Positions 46,081 to 57,972 of a DNA stretch of 64,000 bases are shown piece after piece (the stretch's first letter is position 1; every line of letters starts with the position of its first letter). Source of the DNA: Malania oleifera (taxonomy: Eukaryota > Streptophyta > Magnoliopsida > Santalales > Ximeniaceae). Position numbers and translations under genes: made by a program. Under the pieces are notes generated by a model that worked only from the letters and a program-made list of their open reading frames with translations, was not told where the DNA came from and ran no database searches. The DNA lies in contig NC_080419.1 of assembly GCF_029873635.1 (NCBI RefSeq), positions 71,795,097-71,859,096 on the forward strand, in the 5' to 3' direction.

Positions 46081-49000
46081 ATGGCGATTGCTGCAGATAC
46101 CCAGCCAGAAGAAAAGGTAAGTTAAAGAAAACGCTTGTATTTTCAATTGTTATCGTTCTAGGGTTACTGAACGATTGAAGATCTCAAAGTTAGGGTTTTA
46201 AACTTGGAACTCTTCTCCATTTTTCTTTTGTCTTTGTCTCTTGATTCATCAAGTTCAGGAGCTAGGTATGGGAATCGAGGGTTTTTCCTGGACAATTTGG
46301 GATAAATTGCTCTTCTTTGTTTTCTGGCGATTTCATTATTCTGTTTCCACCTCAAATGCAAGAAAGTAGGGTTTCTAGGGTCAGATTTTGGTAGAAACGA
46401 AAGCGCGAAACGCAACGATCTGTTGAAAATTTCTTTTAGATTTAGGGTTGTGGGACTACATTTTCAAGTTGTTGGCATATGGTTTTGCGATCTTTCTCCC
46501 GATGAGTGATTCATGCTCTGTTTGGTTGTTGAGGAAATGGCTGAAAAGAAGGAATATGAATATCTGCTTTAAATGCTGTTTTCATTTTTTTTTCTTTTAA
46601 ATCGAGAATTTTCTAGTGTTAACCCAAGATTTATTGGGCTAAACTGTTGGGTAAAGAAAAATCAAAGATTCAACAAGGGAAGTCCTTTCCTATCATAAAT
46701 TTTTTTAACTAACCGAACAGGGCTTTATGAAACATAGGCTTCAGGAATAAGGAAAAAATATTTTTATAAATTTAATTTTCCAGGGTTTTAACAACAGTTC
46801 CGTTTTTACAGGCACCTTCAGAGGTTTCATCGGGGGAGAAAAGGAGGTGGATTCTCAATGATTTTGACATTGGGAAGCCTCTTGGACGTGGGAAGTTCGG
46901 CCATGTCTATTTGGCAAGGGAAAAGAGGGTCAGTTTTCTGAGTTCTATATGCTTGTTTCTGGAATGGTTTTTCTTTTATGAGTATTTATGGGATTGGGAT
47001 GAGTGTTGCAAAGACCAGTTCTTTTATAGATGCATGCAGTGAACTTGTACTCTGTAACCTCCTGATCACGGTAGTGGATTAAGCTACAGCAGCAACTGAC
47101 ACACATTGTGTATTGAACCAGTATAAATCTCTGTGTCAATCTTTTAGAGCTTTACAGTTCTTTTTTTTACCACAGTTTTCTACTTGTTCCAGTTTGAAAG
47201 TTTGTGAAGTCCCTTGGTCGTGGCCTGCTGCTCAACAAGTATTTTTGCTTTCACTAATTGAGTCATTCTCCCTCTCTTTCCACGGGCTCTCCCAGTTTGC
47301 TTGAAGTGAGAAACTGTGGAAAAGAATGAAATATGATTAGTATCTTGATTTAATCTTGAGACATGAAAAGGGAACATCAACTAATCAAGGCAGTATTAAG
47401 CTCAGATGAGGAGAGGCTTATGCTTTTCAGTGTCAAACAATGAAACTTTAGTCCCAAAGTTTATATTTTATATTTTTTTGTGTAACTAACCTGTGTGTTC
47501 GAGTTCAGCTGTCTTCCATTGGCTTTATTTATTTTATACCCATCATTGTTTGCTACTTTGTTTTGTCATACTTCTGTTATCCCATATTGCTTATATCTGA
47601 GCTTTTCAATTTTAAGGAGTCAGGAGAAAAGCATTTAACTTGTTGAATCAGTTAATTTAATTTTATATGTTTATAATCTTCAACAGAGTAATCACATTGT
47701 GGCATTAAAAGTGCTTTTCAAGAGCCAGTTGAAACAGTCGCAGGTTGAGCACCAGCTTCGTAGGGAAGTTGAAATACAAAGTCATCTTCGACACCCCAAT
47801 ATTTTACGCCTCTATGGATACTTCTACGATCAAGTAAAGCAAGACTAAGCTCTTTGTATTTTCCAGCATGTTTATTTAAATGCAGGCTGGTTGAGGGGAA
47901 AATATAAAGGCAAACTGACCTATTAACCTTTTAACCCAATTAATGCAGAAACGAGTGTATTTGATATTAGAATATGCAGCCAAAGGTGAACTCTATAAAG
48001 AACTACAGAAGAGCAAATACTTCAGCGAGAGACGTGCTGCTACAGTGAGTTCTTCTTATCACCACGATAGCTCTTGCCATTGCACTCTTGATAGGCAGGA
48101 GCACTCAACTTTATGTCCTTTTTCTAGTTTTACATTATCAATTGACGAAAGAACTTTCAGAATACATATTTGAAGATGGAAGGAATGCTAGAAACAGTTG
48201 TTCCATTGAGCTCGTCATATATTAAGATATGATGAGGCCATTTGGCCATTTTCTTCAAACATAATGTGAGATGACCACTTCAGACAGCTCGTCATATTTA
48301 TGTTGATTTTTTTTTTTCTCATAAATTATCATTAAGGGTTCAACAAGAATCCCATTTTGTTTTTTGAAATGATGTCAAATGGAGCAACACAGAGGTATAT
48401 GGTGGCTGCTTGGAGCAACTGCTCCTAGCATTCTGCTTATGACATTGTCCACTCCATGTATACAGAAGCAATACTTTGAGAGAACTTGTACCCCCCTCCC
48501 TCCTTTTCGGATGATGGTTATCCTTTTATTCTCATGTATGAACTGACTAGTAATTTATTGGGTGTCATAATCTTATTGAACAGTATGTTGCATCAATAGC
48601 TCGGGCTCTTATATATTGCCATGGTATGCATGTAATACACAGAGATATTAAACCGGAGAACCTTTTGATTGGTGCACAGGTTTTTATCAAAATTAAGCTC
48701 TTCTTTTCCTTGGCTTATTTGAGGCAAATTTTTTAGCTTACTATTATGTAAATTCCATTTTTTTTTTTGGTCAGGGGGAACTTAAGATTGCAGATTTTGG
48801 GTGGTCAGTGCATACATTTAACCGTAGGCGGACCATGTGTGGCACGCTGGATTACCTTCCACCAGAGATGGGTATGTGTATATGTCAAGGGCCTACAGGA
48901 TTTGCATCTTTGATTTCAACTATTTTTGTGACCGTTGAATTGCCCAAGTCAATTCTAGTTTCCAAAATAGTTCTTTTGAAAATGAAATCTATCCAACAAC

Positions 49001-52000
49001 CATTAACAAATTAATGCATCACTGGTTTTTTTCAACAGTTGAGAGTGTGGAGCATGATGCAAATGTGGATATTTGGAGTCTCGGTGTCCTGTGCTATGAG
49101 TTTCTTTATGGGGTTCCTCCTTTTGAGGCAAAGGAACACTCAGACACATACAGAAGGTAGGCATGAGTTCAAGGTGGATAGAGTGCTAATTTTGTTGGAG
49201 ATAAATTGCAAGTTGTCTTGACAATCAGTGGATTTTTGTGTAGAGTGCTAATTATTTCTCTGAAGAAGAAAGCTTCTCCAAACTGAATAACTTCTCTAAC
49301 ATGCTGCACTTCACATTTAAAATTGATTCTTAACAAATTACTGCTTCACTTTTGTTAGGAAATTAAATGGATAGGAACAGTATCACATAGCAAAAATAAG
49401 AAATGAGAAAATAGGAATTGACACCAAGATTTACGTGGAAAGCCCCCAAACAAATCGAGGGAAAAACCACGGGTAAGAGTAGAAGGAATCCACTATATAA
49501 AATAATGATACAACTTCTCTCTTGAGTTAGGAGTATACAAATCTCTCTAAAATTAGGAGAAACTAGAAAAAGAGGCTACAACAGGGACACTTTGCAGGAG
49601 AGTACTTGATTTCTCTCTCTAAAGGTGGAGTTGGAGATGCTTGGGATGATATCTTCCTTCACCACCACTTCCCTATTTATGGGGGTTTTTGTAAGCCTCC
49701 TTTTTCAAAGTCTTCAAATGAATAGTACAACCACCATATGAATTAGTGCAACCACCTTTGTAGACTTGTGCAACCACCAAATGAATAGTACAACGACCAT
49801 ATAAATAGTACAACCACCATATGAATAGTACAGCACCTATGTTGGACTTTGAATACTAGAATTGACTTTACAATTCAACATTCTCCCACTTAAAGTCATT
49901 TTCAAACCTTTTTTTTTTTTTTTCTCATCCTTTCTAGTCTTGCCAGTTCCATGCCACTTACGTTTCTATTAGGCCATAAGAGGATCTTACATCATATGAA
50001 CTTGTCAATGTTGATTGGTTTTGTCATAACATCTGCTAGGTTGTCTTTGGTGTGATTCTTTTGCATGTCCACACTTCCTTCTTCCACAACTTCTCGAATG
50101 AAGTGATACTGTACACTGAAATGAAAAGCCGGATTCCTTGCAATATGCAAGACACTTTGACTGTCACAATATAGAGAAATTTTCTCTTGATTGTGTCCAA
50201 GTTCTTCCAATACTTTTAGTCCATATTGCCTCCTTGCAAGCCTGCGTAGCTACCATGTATTCAGCTTCAATCGTAGACAATGCCACAACAGTCTGCAACT
50301 TTGATACCCAGCTTACTGCTCCTCCTGCAAGAGTAAACACATAACCTGTAGTAGATTTTCTTTTGTCAAGATCACCTGCAAAATTTGAATCAAACCCTTG
50401 ACAATAAATTTTAATCCTCCGTAACATAATGCAGCATCTGAGGTCCCTTTGATGTATCTTAGGACCCTCTTCACAACATTCTAATGCTTTCTACCAGGAT
50501 TCTCCATGAACCGATTGACCGTACCAACTACTTGAGCAATATCCGATCTTGTACAAATCATAGCGTACATTAGGCTTCCCACTGCTGATGCATACGGCAC
50601 TCGAGATAATTCCATCCTCTCTGCTTCATTGTTAGGACACATACTTGAGGATAATTTATAATTGACAGGAAGTGGGGTAGAAATTGGCTTACAATCTTGC
50701 ATGTTGAAGCGTCGCAAGGCTTTCTTCAAATAATTCTTTTGAGAAAGCCAAATCTTCTTGTCTTTTCTGTCTCGGTTAATTTGCATCCCTAAAATCTTGT
50801 TTACTGGTCCCAAATCCTTCATATCAAACTCCCTAGCCAATTGTGCCTTCAATTTTTGGACTCTTTCTTTGTTGAGGCCTACAACCAACATATCATCCAC
50901 ATACAACAATAAAATAATGAAATCATTATTACAAAACCTCTTGTAGTACGTACAATAATCTGCACTGAGTTTGTTGTATCTGAGACTAATTATGAAGGAA
51001 TCAAATCTCTTGTACCAACATCTTGGCGCCTATTTTAAGCCATATAGAGATTTGGTTAACTTGCAACCAAGTTTTCTTTTCCTTTTTCTTCAAAACCTTG
51101 TGGTTGGAGCATGTAAATCTCTTCTTCGAGTTCTCCGTGAAGAAAAGCAGTTTTCACATCTAACTGTCTGTTTTAAGCCGTATAGAGATTTGGTTAGCCT
51201 GCAAACCAAGTTTTCTTTTCCTTTTTCTTCAAAACCTTGTGGTTGGAGCATGTAAATCTCTTCTTCAAGTTTTCCATGAAGAAAAGTAGTTTTCACATCT
51301 AACTGCTCTAGATATAAATCAAACACAGCACATATAGCCAATACAGTTCTGATAGTAGTGTAAGTCTAACAACTGGAGAAAATATCTCATTAAAATCAAT
51401 ACCTTCTTTCTGATGCCTTCTTGCACAATATCGTTCCACCTGATCGTTACGATCATTACCCATGAATACAGATCTGCCTAAAACAGGTTCATAAGAGTGA
51501 AACCAGTCTCGACGAGAGGTCATGTGCCAGGTTGCTCCAGAATCCATGATCCATACATCAGTAAGTTTCTTGCCACCTTTAGAAATAGTTTCCGCTTCAT
51601 TATACAGGATTTCGCCATCGCTGGAAGTACTCGTAGTGCATCCTTGAGAAGTGTTCTCCTCGAGAGCTTTCCTTACATTTTTCTTCTTATGCCAAAAATC
51701 CTTCGAGATGTGTCTCCTTTTGCCACAATTGTATCATTTAAAATTCCTCTTACTCCTTAACTTTGATCAACTATGATTGTGACTCCCACTAGAGCCACAT
51801 TCTATTTATCTTCCTCTCGTCATCGGAAGTCCCTTAACTTGTTGAGAACTAGACGATCTGTCTTCCTTGTTTTTGCGCCTGGATTCCTCTTCCAGAACAG
51901 CCGCCACAACATCATCGAAGACTAGATTATCTGACTGAATATTATTTGTAATGTTGATGATGAGTTGATCATACGAATCTGACAGACTTTGGAGTAGAAG

Positions 52001-53764
52001 CTCCACTCGTTCGGTTGGCTCAATCTTATGGCCTAATGTTGTCAGTTGGGAGAACAACGTATTAAGATTGTTGATGTGGTTTGTAACCGATGTGGACTCA
52101 CTCATTCGAAGAGTGTAGATTCGCCTCTTTAAGAAGATCTTATTGTGAAGTGACTTTACCTCGTAGAGTTTTTTTAGTGCATCCCAAATTTCTTTTACTG
52201 ACTTCTTCTTTGCAATGCTTGATAATGCCAAATCTACTATTGCTAGATGAAGATTAGCCATAGCATTGTCATCCATCTCGTTTCATTTTTCGTTAGTTAT
52301 CCCTGTTGGTCTATCTCCAATTGCCGCTAAGCATTTGTCCCTCAGGACCGCCTTCATCTTCAATTTCTAAAGGGAGAAATTACCCCAATTGAACTTCTCA
52401 ATTTCGTACTTTGCTGCCATTATAGTAGATAAGATCTGCTCCTCCACTAAATCGGCTCCCACTTTTTCACCATGATCAATTTTGTATACGTGAACAGTAT
52501 CGTAAATGAATGGAACTGTATACTTGAACAAATCTCGTATACGTTCACAATACTGTAAAAGTATGCAGTGACACGTGTGAATAATAACCGTGAATAGTAA
52601 CCCCAACCCAAAGGCCGTAACCCAAGGCTCTGATACCACTGTTAGAAAATTGAATGGGTAGGAACGATATCACATAACTAAAATAAGAAATGAGAAAATA
52701 GAAATTGACACCAAGATTTACGTGGAAAGCCCCCAAACAATAATTCTCATGTGTCTTGTGAACTTCAAAAGCTTTTTACATTACCATTTCCTATTTTTTC
52801 TTAGGACTCACTGCATAAACAATCAATTCCTGATAATATAGTTCTATTTATTTTCATTTATCTTCGTAGGCACATTCTTCGCACCAATTATCAGTCCCGA
52901 TCAATAAATTTTATTTTCCTACTTCTTATCAACCACAATTAATCATTAATACATATACGCGAGACCACGACAAGTATCTTTTCTATATTTCCCAACAGGC
53001 AAGACAAATGAAAGGTAATGACGCCCCAGACTTGTTGCAGTAACATTCATAATTTCATTATAAATGAACTAAAATATATTTATGTATCTATATATATATA
53101 TATATTTTCCCAGCGCATTTCTACAATTTTGGGGTTTTCTCCCACCCTAAATCAACTCCAAGAACAAAGCTTCCTGTTTGTGCTGGTCAGGCCAAGTTCA
53201 TTCAGAAATATATATATATATATATTTCACATATATATATAAAATTATTTTCACATATAGAATTGTAAGGTGGATCACTTTCACATACAAGATATAAACT
53301 GATTCTTCACTTTCACATACAGAAGTGAGTTTTTCTCTTAAATTTTGATGGGAAGGAATATGCCTCCTCTGGAGTTGAAAGAAGCCTCTCAAATGAAAAT
53401 AATTTCTCTGGACATGCACTTTACATTTATAGCTGATTTCTGTAAGTTACTGCTTCACTCTCCATTGTAAGTTACTCCTTCCTTTTATGATTTTCCACAG
53501 GATTGTACAAGTGGATTTGAAATTCCCTCCCAAACCAGTAGTCTCTTCTACTGCAAAGGACCTTATTAGTCAGGTTCCATTATATATCCTTCAGCATGTG
53601 TTGCAATTCTTTTCTTTTCTTTTTTTACAAAGCTTTTCATTCTCGTTTCATTGAATCAATAGATGCTCATAAAGGATTCTTCGCACCGCCTACCTCTACA
53701 CAAGCTTCTTGAGCACCCATGGATTATTCAAAATGCAGATCCTTCTGGAGCCTATAGAGGTTAA
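46081..53764 (+). CDS. AUR1: Aurora kinase, plant alpha type (mitotic Ser/Thr kinase)
   Basis: Nine exons: 46081-46116, 46812-46928, 47687-47833, 47949-48044, 48584-48679, 48775-48871, 49039-49156, 53501-53573, 53663-53764. They total 882 nt, giving 293 aa, the family's usual length. The short N-terminus [12 protein letters not shown] leads into [20 protein letters not shown] (Gly-rich loop). Then come IVALKVLFK (catalytic Lys), [32 protein letters not shown] (HRD), ADFGWS (DFG), [17 protein letters not shown] (activation-loop Thr) and [15 protein letters not shown]. It closely matches Arabidopsis AUR1/AUR2. These kinases act on spindle microtubules, the cell plate and histone H3 in mitosis and orient formative divisions, with TPX2 as activator. 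All junctions are GT-AG. Whether it is AUR1 or AUR2 cannot be told. Confidence 0.95.
46403..46410 (-). promoter_or_regulatory. E2F consensus site in Aurora intron 1
   Basis: GCGCGAAA reads TTTCGCGC on the minus strand, a perfect match to the E2F consensus TTTSGCGS. It lies about 290 bp inside the first intron. Function is inferred from position and from the gene's cell-cycle role. Confidence 0.4.
49992..51547 (-). pseudogene. Copia pol remnant: protease, reverse transcriptase, RNase H (integrase deleted)
   Basis: From the right: [20 protein letters not shown] (protease end, DSGA active site at the start) runs in one frame straight into [17 protein letters not shown] (start of RVT_2), so the integrase was removed by deletion. 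Then [20 protein letters not shown], a 138-bp duplicated block, [10 protein letters not shown] (catalytic DD), and the RNase H part [40 protein letters not shown] and a segment with [14 protein letters not shown]. Several frameshifts are present; it is inactive. Confidence 0.85.
51033..51308 (-). repeat. 138-bp tandem duplication in the reverse transcriptase remnant
   Basis: Copies 51033-51170 and 51171-51308 are nearly identical (both contain CCATATAGAGATTTGG-like, TTCTTTTCCTTTTTCTTC and GGAGCATGTAAATCTCTTC). The period equals 46 codons, so the reading frame is kept and the DVKT.FLHG segment is encoded twice. Confidence 0.9.
51806..52276 (-). pseudogene. Copia gag (UBN2) remnant
   Basis: This 156-codon frame reads [20 protein letters not shown] ... 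[17 protein letters not shown] ... [17 protein letters not shown] ... [16 protein letters not shown], the core of a UBN2-type Copia gag. Its N-terminal start (52639-52367 region, ...[16 protein letters not shown]) lies in another frame. Confidence 0.85.
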
Positions 53765-55050
53765 TTTTCCTGGAGGATGTTGATAACATTCTTGATCACA
53801 GGTTGCTGGAGCATGTGTGCTTTGGTGATTCTGATCAATTAGTAACGAAAATGATTCTCCTCAAGGAAGGAGTCTTGTGAAAACGTTTGTGCAAGGCAGG
53901 TCTGATATCTCTGTGCAAGATCACTGTTCTAGTTTGTAGAATTAAAAACATTTCTCGAAGGTTATTTTGTGTGCCATATCTGTTGTAATTTATCGATTCT
54001 TCCTTTACTGGTTTTTTGGCCCCAAGGAATAACACAATGTCCTCCTTTTTTTTACCTAATATTTTGCTTATTTCCAGCCCACACTTATTAATTAGAAGTA
54101 TCAGATTTATAGATCATGTAAATGAGCTCATAATTGAGGGCACTGTCTGTTTCCCACAGGCATAAACATTAAATCTGACATCTGCTCTTTTGGATGATTG
54201 AAGACCGCCCTCATCCATTTCGCAATAAGAATTTTGTGTAATTTTAATGCAAATAGACAAGAATGATCATTTTCAAAACTCATTATTGAAATATTCAATT
54301 CATATGTTGACAGAAATAAATAAAAAATAAAGCGATTTTACGGCCAATGACGATGTCTCCTTTTCTTTTGGAAAATCATTCTGTTCTGCTGCAAGAGTAA
54401 GAGACTATAAAGCACATTAAACTTCACTCCAAGGCATAAATTTGTTATTCCCAAAAAATATGCTGAAGCCAGGGACTGGCAGAAGCATCAATTTTACAAT
54501 AAGAATTTTGTATAATTTTAATGCAAATAGACAAGAATGATCATTTTCAAAACTCATTATTGAAATATTCAATTCATATGTTGACAGAAATAAATAAAAA
54601 ATAAAGCGATTTTACGGTCAATGACGGTGTCTCCTTTTCTTTTGGAAAATCATTCTGTTCTGCTGCAAGAGTAAGAGACTATAAAGCACATTAAACTTCA
54701 CTCCAAGGCATAATTGTTATTCCCAAAAAATATGCTGAAGCCAGGGACTGGCAGAAGCATCAAACAAGCCATTGTAAGACGGCGTTAACAGTGTGACTGA
54801 TCAAAAGTCTATGTTTGCAGTCACAAACAATGGTGTCGTAATATAGAGAACTTCTCCCCTTCACTCATGCTTTGCCCATTCAGCCTTCTTGAAAACATTT
54901 CTGAAAGGAAAATGAAATATTTGAATAAAGCCTTTTTTATTAAAAGCATAAGATACAATCATCATGAGGTTTTTATTAAAAGGTGTATACTTTTCTAAGT
55001 GTTAGGAAAAATGACACTAACCACTTACATCCATCCACCTTTATGATACT
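53765..55050. other. 3' flank of Aurora with a 274-bp tandem duplication
   Basis: Presumed 3' UTR and terminator region. CAATAAGAATTTTGTGTAAT at 54223 recurs at 54497 (CAATAAGAATTTTGTATAAT). Copies 54223-54496 and 54497-54762 are almost identical, the second lacking about 6 bases. No other gene is seen. Confidence 0.8.
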
Positions 55051-55213
55051 TATTTTGTGTATTTTAATATTATTATTTTATTTATTATCTTGAAAAAAAA
55101 CATGTACCTTGGATTGGATTTTGTATCCATATCTAATTAGGTCATTCATTCATTGTATTTCATAAATGTATAAGATTAATTATATGAATGTATCTTAAAT
55201 CTTGGTGTGTATC

Positions 55214-56097
55214 TAGGACCGGCTCGTCCTTAAGGCAGCTAAGATGCTCGCCTAGGGCTCCAAAAATTTTGAGGCTCCCAAATTTTTTTTAATATAATAA
55301 TATATTTTTGAGGTTCCAAAATTCTTTTAATTAAATAATGTTAATATTTTTTGTTATGCTCTCTTCCCATACATCGACTTCCCAATTAACAAATAAATGA
55401 AATTGTATTTTAAAATTCTCACACATCGACTTCCCAACTAACAAATAAATGAAATTGTATTTTAAAATGTAAAATAAATGCAATTTACTTATTTTTTTTC
55501 AAGTCTCATTGACTTCCCAACTAACAACTTTATTATACTTCTAACTATCTATTATTCTTATATCTCTCTTAGTCTCTCTAAAAAAATCTTTCCATCTTTC
55601 ACACTCTCTCACTCTCAACTTTCGATCTATTTATGATTTTTGCTCCGGCTCTTGTGTTCATCATCTTCGGGTTTCCGATTCTCTATAATTTTCATTAACC
55701 CTAATTTTGATTTCAATGTTTGTGCATTATTTTTCTATTATTTTCACTTTGATTTTATTTTTTATTTTTTTCTTATATTTTGGAAATTTTGAGGTTAGAG
55801 TTTTGTATCCGGCAAGAATCTGATATTCTTAAAGCCCTGCTCGCCGATCGATTTGTAATAATAATAATAATCAAGTTATATTGTTTCAATCTATTATTTC
55901 TATAGATTTATTAAATTTATTTTTATTTGTTTACATAATTTGTCAATTTATAGTTAGTGTTAATTTTGAAAATTAATTATGTCAACGAGAAAATATGAAT
56001 CCAAATATGAAAAATGAAGAAAAAAAATATTAAACAAAATATTAAGAGTCCCGATTAAATCTCACCTAGGGCCCCATATTGTGAAGAGCTGGCCCTG
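55214..56097. mobile_element. Non-autonomous hAT element (884 bp)
   Basis: The target duplication TGTGTATC is exact (55206-55213, 56098-56105; 8 bp, hAT-like). The ends TAGGACCGGCTC and GAGCTGGCCCTG are imperfect inverted repeats of the common plant AGGGCCGGC-type hAT terminus. The subterminal text (GGGCTCCAAAAATTTTGAGG; CTAGGGCCCC) fits that family. There is no coding capacity. A 52-bp tandem duplication lies at 55371-55474 (ACATCGACTTCCCAA). Confidence 0.85.
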
Positions 56098-56432
56098 TGT
56101 GTATCTATTTAATAATATATATACATCTTATTTATTAAGTACATGGAGAATGAAGAGTCATTTTGTGTCAATAAATAGACCATTGAGGCATTAGCACAAC
56201 ATTTCAATCTCTTCTATTCATTCTCATCATATCATCATTCTTTTGAGTCTTTTTTTTTTTTTTTTTCTCTCTTTTGTGGAACTTTGGGCTCCTCCGTTTG
56301 TGCGGAATTGGAGAGGGTATGGGTTAAGCCAAATAACCGCAGAGGGTATTTGTATTTTTATTTGTGTTTAAGTTTAATGTTTTTTATTTTTATTTTATTA
56401 AATTTCCTAACAATTTTAAGGAGAATTCAAAA

Positions 56433-56889
56433 TATGGAGCATATAGTTGAGAAATCAAGTGAAAATGTTGGAGATCTCAGCAAGCCTTTTCGATTTAAAG
56501 GAACCCACTTCAAGAGATGGAAATGTAAGACTTTGGAGAATAAGTATGATATGGAGGAGGCAAGAGGGCAAGATGCAATTATGTCAGAAAGTGGTAATAC
56601 CAATAACAATAATATCACAAAGGTAAAATTAATTGCTTCCGAACATAATACTTTGCTTAAAGGTCTTTTTCCTAAAAACCCTCAATTAAAGCCTAAGAGG
56701 GAAAATATGAAAAATAACAATAGACCTTACAAAATGAATAGAAGTAAACCTAATCAAAAGAATTTGAACCAAGGACCTCCTTACAATCATAACACGCAAA
56801 ACAACCTCATTTATTATGTTTGTGGTAAAAAGTGTGCATATTGCTCGAATTTGCGAATTTCAAAAACGTGGGCTCATTCCTCAATCTAA
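56433..56889 (+). pseudogene. Copia gag remnant
   Basis: It starts [20 protein letters not shown], then [12 protein letters not shown], matching the RF.G.NFKRW start of one Copia gag group, and jumps by deletion to an Asn/Lys-rich tail ([25 protein letters not shown]) before [14 protein letters not shown]. That last stretch is a damaged zinc-knuckle region. The middle of the capsid is missing. Confidence 0.65.
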
Positions 56890-57007
56890 TATAGTTGAGG
56901 AACCATTTGTGACGATACTTACTGATATAAATATGGTCCACAATATTGAGGAGTGATGGGCAGACTCCTTTTAAGGAGCCAAAAACTATTATACTTGGAG
57001 ATTCACA

Positions 57008-57972
57008 TGTCATTATTAGCCTTTATGTGAATGATTTGCTCATTTTATTTTATTTTTTCAAATTTGAATGTCATAAATATAACAAAAACTATGCTAAAAA
57101 AACATTTTGAGATGAAAGATTTAATTGTAACTAATGTTATTTTAGGCATAAAAATTACAAGATTGTCCGATGGTATATTTTTTGATCAATCGCATTGCAT
57201 TGAAAAATTTTGAATAAATATGACTATAATAATTGCAAGCATGTTACTACTCCTTTTGGTTCAAGTAATCACTTATTTTCTATTAAGAATGAAAATGGAG
57301 TGATTAATCAAGAGGAATATAATAACATTATTGGTACCCTAAGATATGACATGCGACTGATTTAACCTAACATTGCATATGTAGTAGAAGCAAGCCATTT
57401 AGAGAACATTGAAATGCTCTTGAAAGTGTAATGAAATATTTAATTAGTGCCAAAAAAATTATGGCTTATTTTTTACTAAGTATCTTGTTGTACTTGAAGG
57501 TTTGTTTAATGCTAATTGGAATACTTTATTAGGTGATTCTAGCTCTACCGCCGTTTATATTTTAACTTTAGGTTGTGGTGTTATTTGTTGGAAATCTAAA
57601 AAACAAACAATAATTGCTAACTCAACTATGGAAGGCAAGTTTATTGCCTTAGCATCAACTAGTGAGGAAGCAAGTTGGTTGAAAGATATTTTGTATGAAA
57701 CCCCATTTTGGGAAAAATCAATACCACATATCCTAATTAATTGTGATAGTATTGCTACAATTGGTAGAATGAATAGTCGTTATTATAACGGTAAATCTAG
57801 ACATATAAGAAGAAAACACAGTATTGTGAGATCATATTTGAGTAGTAACATCATTAATGTGAGTTATATAAAATCTTTTGAAAATCTTACGGATCAATTA
57901 ACTAAGGTCTTAGTAAGAGAAAGGGTCTGGAATACATCAAAGGGGATGAGATTAAAGCCCGTAAAATTATGA
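57008..57972 (+). pseudogene. Copia reverse transcriptase end and RNase H remnant
   Basis: It opens with LYVNDLLILF (the YVDD motif with the first D changed to N) and KNENGVINQEEYNNIIGTLR. It then gives RNase H over 57502-57972, open for 156 codons: FNANWNTLLGDSSSTAVYIL, GVICWKSKKQTIIANSTMEG, EEASWLKDILYE, LINCDSIATIGRMNSRYYNG, KSRHIRRKHSIVRSYL and LTDQLTKVLVRERV. These are the family's ordered RNase H motifs. The preceding RT is full of stops. Confidence 0.8.

Larger units (their letters stand above)
49353..52740 (-). mobile_element. Deleted Ty1/Copia element, antisense in Aurora intron 7
   Basis: The complete 3' LTR lies at 49353-49880 (TGTTAGG ... TTCAACA), followed by a polypurine tract in reverse (TTCTCCCACTT, from 49881). 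A PBS complement GGCTCTGATACCA lies at 52626-52638. The 5' LTR (52640-52740) keeps only its first 101 bp. Coding remnants on the minus strand are gag (52276-51806), protease fused to reverse transcriptase with integrase missing (51547-50481), and RNase H (50427-49992). The LTR has short GAATAGTACAACCACCATAT repeats (49725-49845). It is opposite in direction to the kinase gene and lies wholly within intron 49157-53500. Confidence 0.85.
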
